Positions 18,757 to 27,348 of a DNA stretch of 64,000 bases are shown here, one piece after another. The stretch is from contig NZ_JAENKO010000003.1 in assembly GCF_016599145.1 (NCBI RefSeq), positions 1 to 64,000 of the forward strand. The letters are read 5' to 3'. Source of the DNA: Tomitella cavernea (GTDB lineage: Bacteria > Actinomycetota > Actinomycetes > Mycobacteriales > Mycobacteriaceae). Both the position numbers and the translations under genes were made by a program. The notes beneath the pieces were generated by a model. The model made no database searches. It was not told the DNA's origin and was given only the letters and a program-made list of their open reading frames with translations. Every line of letters begins with the position of its first letter. Within the stretch, counting starts at the first letter, position 1.

Positions 18757-18768
18757 TACCGGTCGGTA
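18757..18768. promoter_or_regulatory. TetR-like palindrome upstream of the nSTAND-WD40 gene
   Basis: TACCG-GT-CGGTA, extended by flanking AT pairs, lies in an AT-rich stretch 20-31 bases before the GTG at 18788. It resembles operators of TetR-family repressors, but no tetR gene is adjacent. Confidence 0.45.
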
Positions 18769-18787
18769 ATTCTTTAATGTTGAACAG

Positions 18788-21700
18788 GTGACATCGTATG
18801 GCCATACGTCTGCGGACACGCACCACGGAGCCCCCGCCGCACCCGAGGGCGTCGCCTCACGGGCCGATCTCGCCGCGGCGCTCACCGTGCTGCGGACGTC
18901 CGCGGGGCTGAGCGTCCGGGAGGTCGTCGCCCGCTCCGGCGGCCTGCACGGCACCATCTCCGGGTGGCTGTCCGGTCAGCACCTGCCCAACAAAGCGAGC
19001 TTCGCCATGTTCGACGCCGTACTCGGCGCGTGCGGCGTTACCGACGAGGCCGGGCAGGCCCGATGGCACGACGCCGTCGCCCGCGCCCGCGGGGGTCGCT
19101 TGCGCCGGGCGCCGCAGCCCGCCCTGCCGTACCGCGGGCTGGAGCCGTTCCAGGAGATCGACGCCGAGTGGTTCTTCGGCCGTTCGGAGCTGACGTGGAC
19201 GATCGTCGACCGTCTCGGCGGCGCCGTGTACGACGGCACCCCTGTCATCGTCATCGGTCCGTCCGGCTCCGGAAAGTCGTCGGTGCTGCGCGCCGGCGTG
19301 GCTCCCCTCCTCCGGAACCCGGCAACGGGCCCTGCAGGCGAGGTCACGGTGACGACGCCACAGCACGCACTCGAGGCCCTGGCCGGGATCCGGGCCGAGG
19401 TGCGTGCCGGTGCCCGTACGGCCACCGACCCCGTGCTCATCGTCGACCAGTTCGAGGAGCTCTGGACCCTCGGGCCGTCCGAATCCGCGCGCGCGGAGGT
19501 CATCAGTGCGCTCACCACGACGTCCGACCGGCCCCCCGTGCAAGTCGTGCTGGCCTTGCGGGCCGATTTCTACGGCAACGCCGCCGCCGAGCCTGCACTG
19601 GTGACCGCGCTCGAGTCGCCGGTGGTGGTGGGTCCGATGACCGACGACCAGCTCCGCGAAATCATCGCCGAACCGGCGCGCCAGGCCGGGGCCGCCGTCG
19701 ATGAGGCACTGGTGCAGCTGCTCATCGACGAATCGCGTCCGGCCGGCTCCGGCCCAGGCGCCGGACGCCCGGGAATGCTTCCGCTGCTGTCACACGCGCT
19801 GCTGATCACCTGGACTAGGTCACGGCATAAGACGCTCACCGTCGCCGATTACTTCGCGTCCGGCGGCATCGGCGGCGCAGTCGAGATGAGCGCTGAGTCG
19901 GTCTACGCCACGCTGAGCCCTGCGCAGCGGAGAACGGCGCAACGCGTGTTCCTGCGCCTGATCACCATCGGCGAGGACGCCGACATCGTACTTCGCAGGC
20001 GCGCCACGCTCGGCGAACTCGCCGGCGGCGCTCACGGTTCAGATGGCTACGGCGACGCCGGCGAGGTGATCGACGCTTTCGTCGAGCGCAGGCTGCTCAC
20101 CGTCGGCGACGACACGATCGAGCTCTCCCACGAGGCTCTGCTCACCGCGTGGCGACGCCTGCACAACTGGATCGACGACAACAGAGCCGGGCTCGTCCTC
20201 CGCCGCCAGCTGACCGAGTCGGCCGGGTTGTGGCTGGACTCCGGCCGCGACCCGGGCGCGTTGCTGTCCGACAACCGGCTGGCGATCATGCGCGAATGGT
20301 CCGATGCGGTGGGGTCTGCACAAGTCATCAGCCCCGCCGAACGCGAGTACCTCGATGCGTCCACCGCCGAGGAGAACGCGCGCGCCGACCAGGATCACCG
20401 CCGCTTCCTGGTGCTCCGCAGACTGGTCGTCGCCCTGGCGGTCGTCTCCATCGTCGCCGTCACGGCCGCCGTCGTCGCCGGGGTGTCGCAATACCAGGCC
20501 AACAGCGCGCGCGGCGCGGCTGTCACCGCGCGTAACGAGGCGATGGCCCGTCAGATCGCCACCGAGTCGCAGAAGCTGCGCTCCGCGGATCCGGCCCTGG
20601 CCGCCCAGATGGCGCTCGCGTCGTACCGGGTGGCGCCGGTGCTCGAGGCACGGTCCGCGCTTCTCGACGCCACGGCGGTGCATTCCGCCACCCGCATCGT
20701 GGGCACGGCCGGGGGGATGACGGCGGTGCCCGCCCCCGACGGCACCTGGTTCGCCACCGCGACGTCCGACGGCGCCGTGCGCATCTACCGCACGGCCGAC
20801 AGTGGAACCCACCCCGCGCCGCTGTCCGTGCTAGATGCGTTCGACGCGGCCGCGCCGCCGTACGCGCTGGCGGTCGGCCCGTCAGGCGACCTGGCCGCCG
20901 TGGGCGGAGAGGGCGGCACCCAGCTGTGGGACGTGTCCGACCTCGCATCCCCCCGGCTGCTCGCCGGCTTCAACCCGCCTGCCGACGGGGCCGTCCAGGA
21001 CCTCGAATTCACCCCCGACGGCCGGCACCTGCTGGCGGGCACGAGCGGCTCCGCGCTGCTGCGCTGGGACATCACCGACCCCGTCCGCCCACGGGCCTTG
21101 CCCGCGGTCACCGTCCCCGGCAGCGGGCGGGAGGTGCTGGCGGTAAGCGCCGACGGTCGGCTCCTCGCCACCGGGGGCACGCATGACACGCTGCGCATCT
21201 GGGACGCCACCCGCATCGCGGAGCCGGACATGGGGGCTCCGCTCTTCGAGATCCCCCCCGATCCGCAGTCGACCGACGCCAGGCTGTCTCTCGTATTCAC
21301 ACCCGACAGCTCCACCCTGCTCGCGGGGACCACGGCTCGCCGGGTGGAGCGTTGGTCGGTGAACGACCCGCAGGCCCCGCAGCTCCTGCCACCTCTGACG
21401 GGTTTCACAAGCTACGTCAACTCCGTCACCGTCAGCGCCGACGGGATGCAGGTGGCGGCGGGCAGTTCCGACAACACGATCCGGATCTGGTCGACCGTGG
21501 ACGACACGCTCACCGACACGCTGTCCGGCCGTTCCGTCGTGACCTCCACACGGTTCATGTCCGACGGCGCGCGGCTGCTGAGCGCCGGAGTGGACGGCGT
21601 AACCCGCCTGTGGCCGCTGCCCGGCCCGGTGCTCGGGGGTGCGGAGGACACGATCTTCACCAACCCCATCGACGCCACAGGCACCGTGCTGCTGGTGGGC

Positions 21701-22675
21701 GCGGGCGCCCACGACCCCGGCCAGCACTTGTGGGACATATCCGCACCCGACGCGGCGCGGCGGCTGGCCGACCTGGCCCCGGACGGCGAGGACCGGTTCA
21801 CCGGCGCCACCGCTCTGGGCACCACCGCGGCGGGACGCCGGCTCGCCGCGGTGGGAGCCGCCACCGGGGCGGTGTACCTGTGGGATGTCACCACGCCGGA
21901 CACCCCGCTGAAGCTCAGCAGGCTGGGCGGGGTCGTCGACGGCATCGTGGCCGTGATGTCGTTCGGCCCAGTCGCCCGGCTACTGGCGGTGTCCGACCAG
22001 TCCGCGAAGACGGTGCACCTGCTCGACGTCACCGACCCGGCCCGCCCGCGCCCAGTGGGGCGGTTCGACGCCGCCAACTACCCGCAGTCCATAGCGTTCT
22101 CCCCCGCCGGCGGCACGGTCGCGGTCGCGACCGCCGACAACACGGTGGAACTGTGGAACATCTCGGCGCCCGCGCATCCTGTCCTGCGCACCGTCCTCAC
22201 CGGGTTCACCACATACGCGCAGGCCGTCGCATTCAGCCCGGACGGCACACTGCTCGCCGCGGGCGGCGCCGACCAGACCGTGCGCGAATGGGACGTCAGC
22301 GACATCGACTCCCCGCAGGAGATCGGCGCGCTCCCGGACACCGGCGGCGCCGTCTACTCGCTCGATTACAACGTCGACGGCACCCGGCTGGTCGCGGCGT
22401 CGAGCAGCGGCACGGTGCGGATGTGGAACGTCGACGGCACCGCCATGCCCACCATCGCAGCGAAGCTCACCGCCTACGTGGGCAGGACGTTCGACGCGCA
22501 ATTCGGCCGCGACGGGCTGCTCGCGGCGGGCGGGCCCGACGGCACCGTACGGCTGTGGGCGACGGACCCCGTCGCGGCCGCCGCAGAGATCTGCGCAACC
22601 CGCGGCACGCCGCTGACCGCCGACGAATGGGACCGCTACCTGCCCGGGGTGCCCAGGCAACCGCTGTGCGGATGA
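18788..22675 (+). CDS. HTH-nSTAND NTPase-transmembrane-WD40 signalling protein
   Basis: 1295 residues from a GTG. Domains in order: Cro/XRE-like HTH (about 25-90, TSAGLSVREVVARSGGLHGTI), nSTAND1 NTPase (Walker A GPSGSGKSS at 157-165; Walker B VLIVDQFEELWT at 216-227; C-terminal helical part with IELSHEALLTAWRRL), a single transmembrane helix (about 543-566), a short coiled region (ARNEAMARQIATES, ALAAQMALASYR), and a WD40 propeller from about 640 to the end, with repeated SPDGTLLAAGG-type strands and W-D ends. The NTPase and HTH face the cytosol. STAND proteins act as oligomerising switches; the effector here is unclear. No caspase, TIR or nuclease domain is fused. Confidence 0.9.
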   Translation: MTSYGHTSADTHHGAPAAPEGVASRADLAAALTVLRTSAGLSVREVVARSGGLHGTISGWLSGQHLPNKASFAMFDAVLGACGVTDEAGQARWHDAVARARGGRLRRAPQPALPYRGLEPFQEIDAEWFFGRSELTWTIVDRLGGAVYDGTPVIVIGPSGSGKSSVLRAGVAPLLRNPATGPAGEVTVTTPQHALEALAGIRAEVRAGARTATDPVLIVDQFEELWTLGPSESARAEVISALTTTSDRPPVQVVLALRADFYGNAAAEPALVTALESPVVVGPMTDDQLREIIAEPARQAGAAVDEALVQLLIDESRPAGSGPGAGRPGMLPLLSHALLITWTRSRHKTLTVADYFASGGIGGAVEMSAESVYATLSPAQRRTAQRVFLRLITIGEDADIVLRRRATLGELAGGAHGSDGYGDAGEVIDAFVERRLLTVGDDTIELSHEALLTAWRRLHNWIDDNRAGLVLRRQLTESAGLWLDSGRDPGALLSDNRLAIMREWSDAVGSAQVISPAEREYLDASTAEENARADQDHRRFLVLRRLVVALAVVSIVAVTAAVVAGVSQYQANSARGAAVTARNEAMARQIATESQKLRSADPALAAQMALASYRVAPVLEARSALLDATAVHSATRIVGTAGGMTAVPAPDGTWFATATSDGAVRIYRTADSGTHPAPLSVLDAFDAAAPPYALAVGPSGDLAAVGGEGGTQLWDVSDLASPRLLAGFNPPADGAVQDLEFTPDGRHLLAGTSGSALLRWDITDPVRPRALPAVTVPGSGREVLAVSADGRLLATGGTHDTLRIWDATRIAEPDMGAPLFEIPPDPQSTDARLSLVFTPDSSTLLAGTTARRVERWSVNDPQAPQLLPPLTGFTSYVNSVTVSADGMQVAAGSSDNTIRIWSTVDDTLTDTLSGRSVVTSTRFMSDGARLLSAGVDGVTRLWPLPGPVLGGAEDTIFTNPIDATGTVLLVGAGAHDPGQHLWDISAPDAARRLADLAPDGEDRFTGATALGTTAAGRRLAAVGAATGAVYLWDVTTPDTPLKLSRLGGVVDGIVAVMSFGPVARLLAVSDQSAKTVHLLDVTDPARPRPVGRFDAANYPQSIAFSPAGGTVAVATADNTVELWNISAPAHPVLRTVLTGFTTYAQAVAFSPDGTLLAAGGADQTVREWDVSDIDSPQEIGALPDTGGAVYSLDYNVDGTRLVAASSSGTVRMWNVDGTAMPTIAAKLTAYVGRTFDAQFGRDGLLAAGGPDGTVRLWATDPVAAAAEICATRGTPLTADEWDRYLPGVPRQPLCG

Positions 22676-22794
22676 GAGCGGTCCGGCTTGGATGAGCGGA
22701 TCGCCCTTACCCCGATCCGAGCACCGTTTCCCACCGACACCCCGGGATCCGCCGTTCGGGCTGCGCAGGGGTGCCGGGCTGCCGCAAGAAAAAA

Positions 22795-22828
22795 GTGCCG
22801 AGGCCCCGTCCATACGGGGCCCCGGCAC
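22795..22828 (-). terminator. Intrinsic terminator of tRNA-Ser(CGA)
   Basis: A GC-rich hairpin (GTGCCG arm at 22795 pairing with GGCAC ending at 22828, inner arms GGCCCC/GGGGCC) is followed on the minus strand by a run of six T residues. It also lies downstream of the WD40 gene on the other strand. Confidence 0.85.
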
Positions 22829-22836
22829 CTCCGGCG

Positions 22837-22921
22837 CGGTGGCGGTGGGATTTGAACCCACGGAGGGTTGCCCCTCACTCGCTTTCGAGGCGAGCTCCTT
22901 CGGCCGCTCGGTCACGCCACC
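22837..22921 (-). tRNA. tRNA-Ser(CGA)
   Basis: Minus-strand acceptor arms at 22921-22915 and 22844-22838 pair (GGTGGCG/CGCCACC); discriminator G. The anticodon arm CTCGC-CTCGAAA-GCGAG gives anticodon CGA; long variable arm. Position next to tadA resembles the mycobacterial arrangement. Confidence 0.95.
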
Positions 22922-23004
22922 GGGAAGTACTGTACACGGACACCGTGGTCATCACACAACCGACGCCGTGACCTGCATAGACACTGCCGTGTAGGCACCC
23001 TGCC

Positions 23005-23520
23005 TCAGCGACGCTCGTGGAAGAATTGCTCCAGCACGCCGGCGCACTCGCGCTCCAGCACGCCGCCGCGCACTTCGGGGCGATGCGTGAGCCGCCGGTC
23101 GCGGACCACGTCCCACAGCGACCCGACGGCCCCCGTCTTGGGCTCCCACGCCCCGAACACCACGCGGTCCACCCGCGCCAGTACCAGTGCGCCCGCGCAC
23201 ATGGTGCACGGTTCCAGAGTGACGGCGAGCGTGGTGCCGGCCAGGCGCCATCCGTCGCCGTGCACGCGCGCCGCCTCCCGCAACGCGAGGATCTCGGCGT
23301 GCGCGGTGGGATCGTCCAGGGCCTCGCGCGCGTTGACCGCGCGCGCCAGCTCCCGCCCGTCGGCGCTGAAGACGACGGCCCCGACGGGGACGTCGGTGCC
23401 GCCCACAGCACTACCGCCCCCCACGGCTCTACCGGCGAGCGCCGCGTCGAGGGCAGTCCGCATCATCGCCTCGTCGCGCCGCCCGGGGCCGCCCCGCGGC
23501 GCCGACTCCGGCCCACGCAC
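23005..23520 (-). CDS. tadA: tRNA-specific adenosine deaminase
   Basis: Deaminates A34 to inosine in tRNA-Arg(ACG). Up to 171 residues from a GTG at 23520; ATGs at 23466 and 23463 are alternative starts. Zinc and catalytic motifs: HAEI (H74, E76) and PCTMC (C105, C108). A family-typical C-terminus follows (GAWEPKTGAVGSLWDVVRDRRL). Its substrate, tRNA-Arg(ACG), is encoded 5.4 kb away at 28912-28984. It lies 29 bases downstream of the partner protein gene, the same order as Rv3753c-Rv3752c. Confidence 0.94.
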   Translation of the reverse strand: MRGPESAPRGGPGRRDEAMMRTALDAALAGRAVGGGSAVGGTDVPVGAVVFSADGRELARAVNAREALDDPTAHAEILALREAARVHGDGWRLAGTTLAVTLEPCTMCAGALVLARVDRVVFGAWEPKTGAVGSLWDVVRDRRLTHRPEVRGGVLERECAGVLEQFFHERR

Positions 23521-23549
23521 CGGCCTGCGTTCGTTCAGCGGCCGGTCGT

Positions 23550-24116
23550 TCAGTGGTCGATCCTGTCGAGCACCGCGGCGAACTCGTCGGCGAATCCGAG
23601 GTTCTGCGCGATGGTGCCCAGCTGCTCATCCGGATACAGGTCCACCTCGTCCATGATCACGCTGAGCACCGGCTCCGGCAGGCCCAGGTCGGCCAGCACG
23701 GCGAGGTCGCCCTCCGGCCACGGATCCGCATCGTCCACCTCGTCGGATGTGAGGTCCGGGACGTCCACGCCGAGCACGTCGAGGATGTCCGCGGCCAGGT
23801 CGTAGTCGATGGCGCAGACCGCGTCGGACAGCGCCAGGTGCACCGTCTCCGGGCCGGGCCGCACGATGGCGAAGAAGGACTCGTCGACGTCGAGCAGGCC
23901 GAACACCGGCCCCGCGGCGCGCATGCCGCGCAGCTCGGTCACAGCCGCATCGAGGCTCTCGCGCGCATCGTCGCCCATCGGCGTGCACGACCAGCGGCCG
24001 TCGTCGTACACCACCGCCACGGCGAAGCCGTACAGCTCGTCGGAACCGTCCGCGGAGTCCCCCGCGCCGTCGACGGACCCGCGTTCGGCGTCCGTGTCCA
24101 CACCCTGTGCAGCCAT
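23550..24116 (-). CDS. tRNA adenosine deaminase-associated protein
   Basis: 188 residues from the ATG at 24116 (MAAQGVDTD). A conserved actinobacterial family always found beside tadA (Rv3753c type). It has an acidic N-terminus, a GFAVAVVYDDGRWSC core and an acidic C-terminal half (LDVLGVDVPDLTSDEVDDAD). The molecular role is unknown; genetic linkage is the only hint. Divergent from tyrA with 65 bases between start codons. Confidence 0.85.
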   Translation of the reverse strand: MAAQGVDTDAERGSVDGAGDSADGSDELYGFAVAVVYDDGRWSCTPMGDDARESLDAAVTELRGMRAAGPVFGLLDVDESFFAIVRPGPETVHLALSDAVCAIDYDLAADILDVLGVDVPDLTSDEVDDADPWPEGDLAVLADLGLPEPVLSVIMDEVDLYPDEQLGTIAQNLGFADEFAAVLDRIDH

Positions 24117-24181
24117 GCCGCAACGGTAGCCGCTGATGGCACCGTTTACGACCCCCGCCTCGTATGTGCCAACCTGGAACC

Positions 24182-25228
24182 GTGACGACGCCATCGCAAG
24201 CCGACATGCCGCCGGTCGCCGGCCGCGCGGCCGGCGACCCGGACCGGGCCGACGGACCCCCGGGCCGCCCCGAGGTGTGCGTACTGGGTTTGGGCCTCAT
24301 CGGAGGATCGCTGCTGCGTGCGGCCGCCGCGGCCGACCGCACCGTGTGGGGGTGGAACCGCTCCGCGGAGGCGGTGCGCGAGGCGGCGGAGGCGGGCTAC
24401 GACGTGTCGGGCGACCTTCCGGCGGTCCTGCGCCGCGCGGCCGCCGCGCAGGCGCTGATAGTCATCGCGGTGCCGCTGCCCGCCGTCGACGGGATCGCCG
24501 CCGCCATCGCGCTGCACGCCCCGCACTGCCCGATCACCGACGTGGTCAGTGTCAAGCAGCCGGTGGCCGACGCACTGGCCACCCACGGTCTCGACGCGCA
24601 CTACGTGGGTGGCCACCCCATGGCCGGCACGGCGCAATCCGGGTGGGCCGCCGGCGACGGCGCACTCTTCGATGGCGCGGTGTGGGTGGTGGCAGCCGAC
24701 GACGGCGCCGACCCCGACGTGTGGACCCGGGTGGCCGTACTGGCCGAGGACTGCGGCTCGGTGGTGGTGCCGGCCGGGTCCGCGGAGCACGACGCCGCCG
24801 TCGCCCGGATCTCGCACCTGCCGCACGTCCTCGCCGAGGCCCTCGCGGTCGCCGGAGCGGGCGACCAGCTTGCGCTTTCGCTGGCCGCCGGGTCGTTCCG
24901 CGACGGTACCCGCGTGGCCGCGACGGACCCGCTGCTGGTGCGCGCGATGTGCGAGGGCAACGCGGACGCGCTGGTGGCGGCGCTGGACGAGACCCTGGCA
25001 CTACTCACCACGGCGCGCGACGCCCTGGCCGCGGGGGACGGGATCGCCGACCTGGCGGGCCGCGGGCATGTGGCGCGCCGCGAGTACGAGCACACCCGCC
25101 GTTCACGCATAGACGGGCTGCAGCCGGGGGTGCCCGGGTGGATCGAACAGCTCCGCGACGCGGGACGCGCGGGCGGAGTGTGGTCGTGCCCGGACGGGAC
25201 GGACCTGCCGGACGGAGGCCTCGGATGA
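24182..25228 (+). CDS. tyrA: Prephenate dehydrogenase
   Basis: NAD(P)-dependent conversion of prephenate to 4-hydroxyphenylpyruvate in tyrosine synthesis. 348 residues from a GTG at 24182. The nucleotide-binding motif GLGLIGGS lies at about 36-43 after a Pro/Gly-rich leader, and the conserved GGHPMAGTAQSG and SHLPHVLAEALA segments are present. Divergent from the tadA partner gene, as in M. tuberculosis (Rv3754). Its stop overlaps the amidase start by ATGA (25225-25228). Confidence 0.93.
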   Translation: MTTPSQADMPPVAGRAAGDPDRADGPPGRPEVCVLGLGLIGGSLLRAAAAADRTVWGWNRSAEAVREAAEAGYDVSGDLPAVLRRAAAAQALIVIAVPLPAVDGIAAAIALHAPHCPITDVVSVKQPVADALATHGLDAHYVGGHPMAGTAQSGWAAGDGALFDGAVWVVAADDGADPDVWTRVAVLAEDCGSVVVPAGSAEHDAAVARISHLPHVLAEALAVAGAGDQLALSLAAGSFRDGTRVAATDPLLVRAMCEGNADALVAALDETLALLTTARDALAAGDGIADLAGRGHVARREYEHTRRSRIDGLQPGVPGWIEQLRDAGRAGGVWSCPDGTDLPDGGLG

Positions 25229-26601
25229 GCCTGCGGGAACTGGCCACGGCGCTGGCGCGCAAAGAGGTCACCGTCACCGCGCACGTCGAGCAGGTGCTGC
25301 GCGCGCTCGACGGGCTCTCCGGGACCCCGTGGGAGAACCTCGTGCCGGCGCGCAGGGACGACGCCGCGCTGGCGGAGGCCGCGCTGCTGGACACCGAGAT
25401 CGCCGCCGACCGCTGGCGCAGCCCCTTGCACGGGGTGGCCGTGGCGGTCAAGGACAACATCGACGTGGCCGGGCTGCCCACGCGCTGCGGCAGCGCGGCG
25501 CTCGAGGACGCGCCGCCGGCCGACCGCGATGCCGACATCGTCGCCCGCCTCCGCGAGGCCGGCGCGATCGTCGTCGCCAAGTCGCACCTGCACGAATTCG
25601 CCTACGGCTGCACCGGGGAAGAGAACGCCGACGGCCCCTCCGCCCACCCGCACGACCCGGCGCGCATCACGGGCGGTTCGTCCTCGGGCTCGGCCGCCCT
25701 CGTGGCGCGCAAGACCGTGCCGTTGGCCGTCGGGACCGACACCGGCTGCAGCGTGCGCACCCCGGCCGCGCTGTGCGGCGTGGTGGGGTTCAAGCCGGGC
25801 ATATCGGCCCTGCCCACCCGGGGCGCATTCCCGCTGTCGACGACGCTCGACCACATCGGCCTGCTCACCGGGGACGTCGTGGATGCCGGGCTGGCCTGGG
25901 GCGCGATCCCCGGCGTCGCGCGCACCCCGTGGCCGGTGGCCGGCATGCGGGTGGGACGGCTGCGCGGCGCGGTATTCGAAACGCACGACCCGGTGATCAC
26001 CGACGCCGTCGACCGGGCGTGCGCGGCACTGACCGGGGCCGGCGCCGAGGTGGTGGACGTCGAGCTGCCGCACGCCGCCGAACTGTCCGCCGCGTATCCG
26101 GTGATCGTCGGGTCGGAGGCCTACGAGACCCACACGGATCCGCAGGGCGTGCTGCCCGACGCTGCGATCGAGCGGTACACGCCCGGCGTGGCCGGACGGG
26201 TGCGCGCCCAGGCGGGGAGGCCGGCCGTCGACTACCTGCGCGCGCTGCGGTCGGTGCGGCGCATGCGCGGCGAGGCCCTTCACACCCTCCACCGCGAGCG
26301 GGGCCTGTCCGGGCTGATCTGCGCGACGACGCCGATCCGCGCCACCCGCCTCGGACAGGACACGACGACGCAGGCCGACGGCCGTCCGGGGCTGTCGGTG
26401 CGCTCCGAACTGCTGCGAATGTGCGTCCCGTTCAACCTGCTCGGCATCCCCGCCGTCTCGGTCCCCGCGCCAGACGCCCCCGGGCTGCCCGCAGGGATCC
26501 AGCTCGCCGGCCTGGGCGTCCCGCCGGGCGGGGAACGGATCCCGGGCACCCACCCCGCCGAGGCCATCGCACTCGGACTCGGGCTCGCCGTCGGCGGCTG
26601 A
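25225..26601 (+). CDS. Amidase-signature family hydrolase
   Basis: 458 residues. Ser-cisSer-Lys triad region is present: VAVAVKDNIDVAG (K76), GGSSSGSAA (about 150-158) and GTDTGCSVRTPAA with nucleophile S176. The residue before the nucleophile is Cys where the family usually has Gly. It is coupled to tyrA by an ATGA overlap and is similar to GatA-like amidases, but no gatB or gatC is nearby, so it is not a tRNA amidotransferase subunit. Substrate unknown. Confidence 0.9.
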   Translation: MSLRELATALARKEVTVTAHVEQVLRALDGLSGTPWENLVPARRDDAALAEAALLDTEIAADRWRSPLHGVAVAVKDNIDVAGLPTRCGSAALEDAPPADRDADIVARLREAGAIVVAKSHLHEFAYGCTGEENADGPSAHPHDPARITGGSSSGSAALVARKTVPLAVGTDTGCSVRTPAALCGVVGFKPGISALPTRGAFPLSTTLDHIGLLTGDVVDAGLAWGAIPGVARTPWPVAGMRVGRLRGAVFETHDPVITDAVDRACAALTGAGAEVVDVELPHAAELSAAYPVIVGSEAYETHTDPQGVLPDAAIERYTPGVAGRVRAQAGRPAVDYLRALRSVRRMRGEALHTLHRERGLSGLICATTPIRATRLGQDTTTQADGRPGLSVRSELLRMCVPFNLLGIPAVSVPAPDAPGLPAGIQLAGLGVPPGGERIPGTHPAEAIALGLGLAVGG

Positions 26602-26630
26602 GGGGCAAGACAGAGGCAGGCGGGCGGGGC

Positions 26631-27245
26631 CTACTCTTCCTCTTCCGACGGATAGGTCTCTTCCGGCGGATAGGTGATCGCGAGGCCGTCCACCGCCGCG
26701 AAGCTCGTCAACCTGTGCGACTTGGCCTGCGTGGGGCTCATGATGTCGAGGACCGTGTCCCCACGCACCAGCAGCGCGTCGCCGATCAGCGAACGGTGGC
26801 AGCGCCAGGGCACAGCCTCCGCGCACATCACAGCCACCGGAGCCTCCGCAGCGATCGTGCGCAGGCGGTCGATGCCCTCGGCGAAGGCGGCGGTCTGCAT
26901 GTAGTCCGCGTAGCCGCGGAACGAGGCGTTGCGCCACGCCCCGTTGACCGACGCTTTCGTCGTGTGCCGCAACCCGCCGAGTTCCTTCATCCGCACGTAT
27001 CCGATCCCGGCGTCGCGCAGCGTCGCCGCCAGCGTGTCCTCCCCGAACTGCGGGTTGTGGCGCGACTTGGCGATGGTGCGCACGTCCGCGATCCTCTGCA
27101 CCCCGTGCGCCCGCAGCAGCGCTACGAACTCCCCGGAGGCGTGCGTGGAATGCCCGACGGTGTAGACGGTGAGGCCGGCGCCTGCGCCCACTGCGCAGTC
27201 CGCCCTGCCCGCATCGCCGTGACCGGCACCGGATCCAGCTGCCAT
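26631..27245 (-). CDS. DUF488 family protein
   Basis: 204 residues from the ATG at 27245. Typical DUF488 features: TVYTVGHSTHASGEFVALLR at the N-terminus of the domain, ADVRTIAKSRHNPQF, FRGYADYMQ and the VMCAEAVPWRCHRSLI block with two cysteines. The last residues are acidic (YPSEEEE). Function unknown; some homologues are thought to act on nucleic acid or bind metal. Divergent from the CHRD protein gene with about 100 bases between start codons. Confidence 0.88.
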   Translation of the reverse strand: MAAGSGAGHGDAGRADCAVGAGAGLTVYTVGHSTHASGEFVALLRAHGVQRIADVRTIAKSRHNPQFGEDTLAATLRDAGIGYVRMKELGGLRHTTKASVNGAWRNASFRGYADYMQTAAFAEGIDRLRTIAAEAPVAVMCAEAVPWRCHRSLIGDALLVRGDTVLDIMSPTQAKSHRLTSFAAVDGLAITYPPEETYPSEEEE

Positions 27246-27348
27246 GGATCCACACTATCTCCACCGATCCGTGAGCCACGTCGCACCGAATACCTCGTAC
27301 AAGACGGACGGGAAGACCTCTCGCCCCGAGTGTGAGGAGTTGGTAACG

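Noticed and set aside
18205-22675. Antiphage defence island
   Set aside because: The nSTAND-WD40 protein is suggestive but no effector, integrase or other defence gene accompanies it; reported only as a signalling protein.
25225-26601. GatA subunit of the tRNA amidotransferase
   Set aside because: No gatB or gatC nearby, only 458 residues, and context with tyrA does not support it; called a generic amidase-signature hydrolase.
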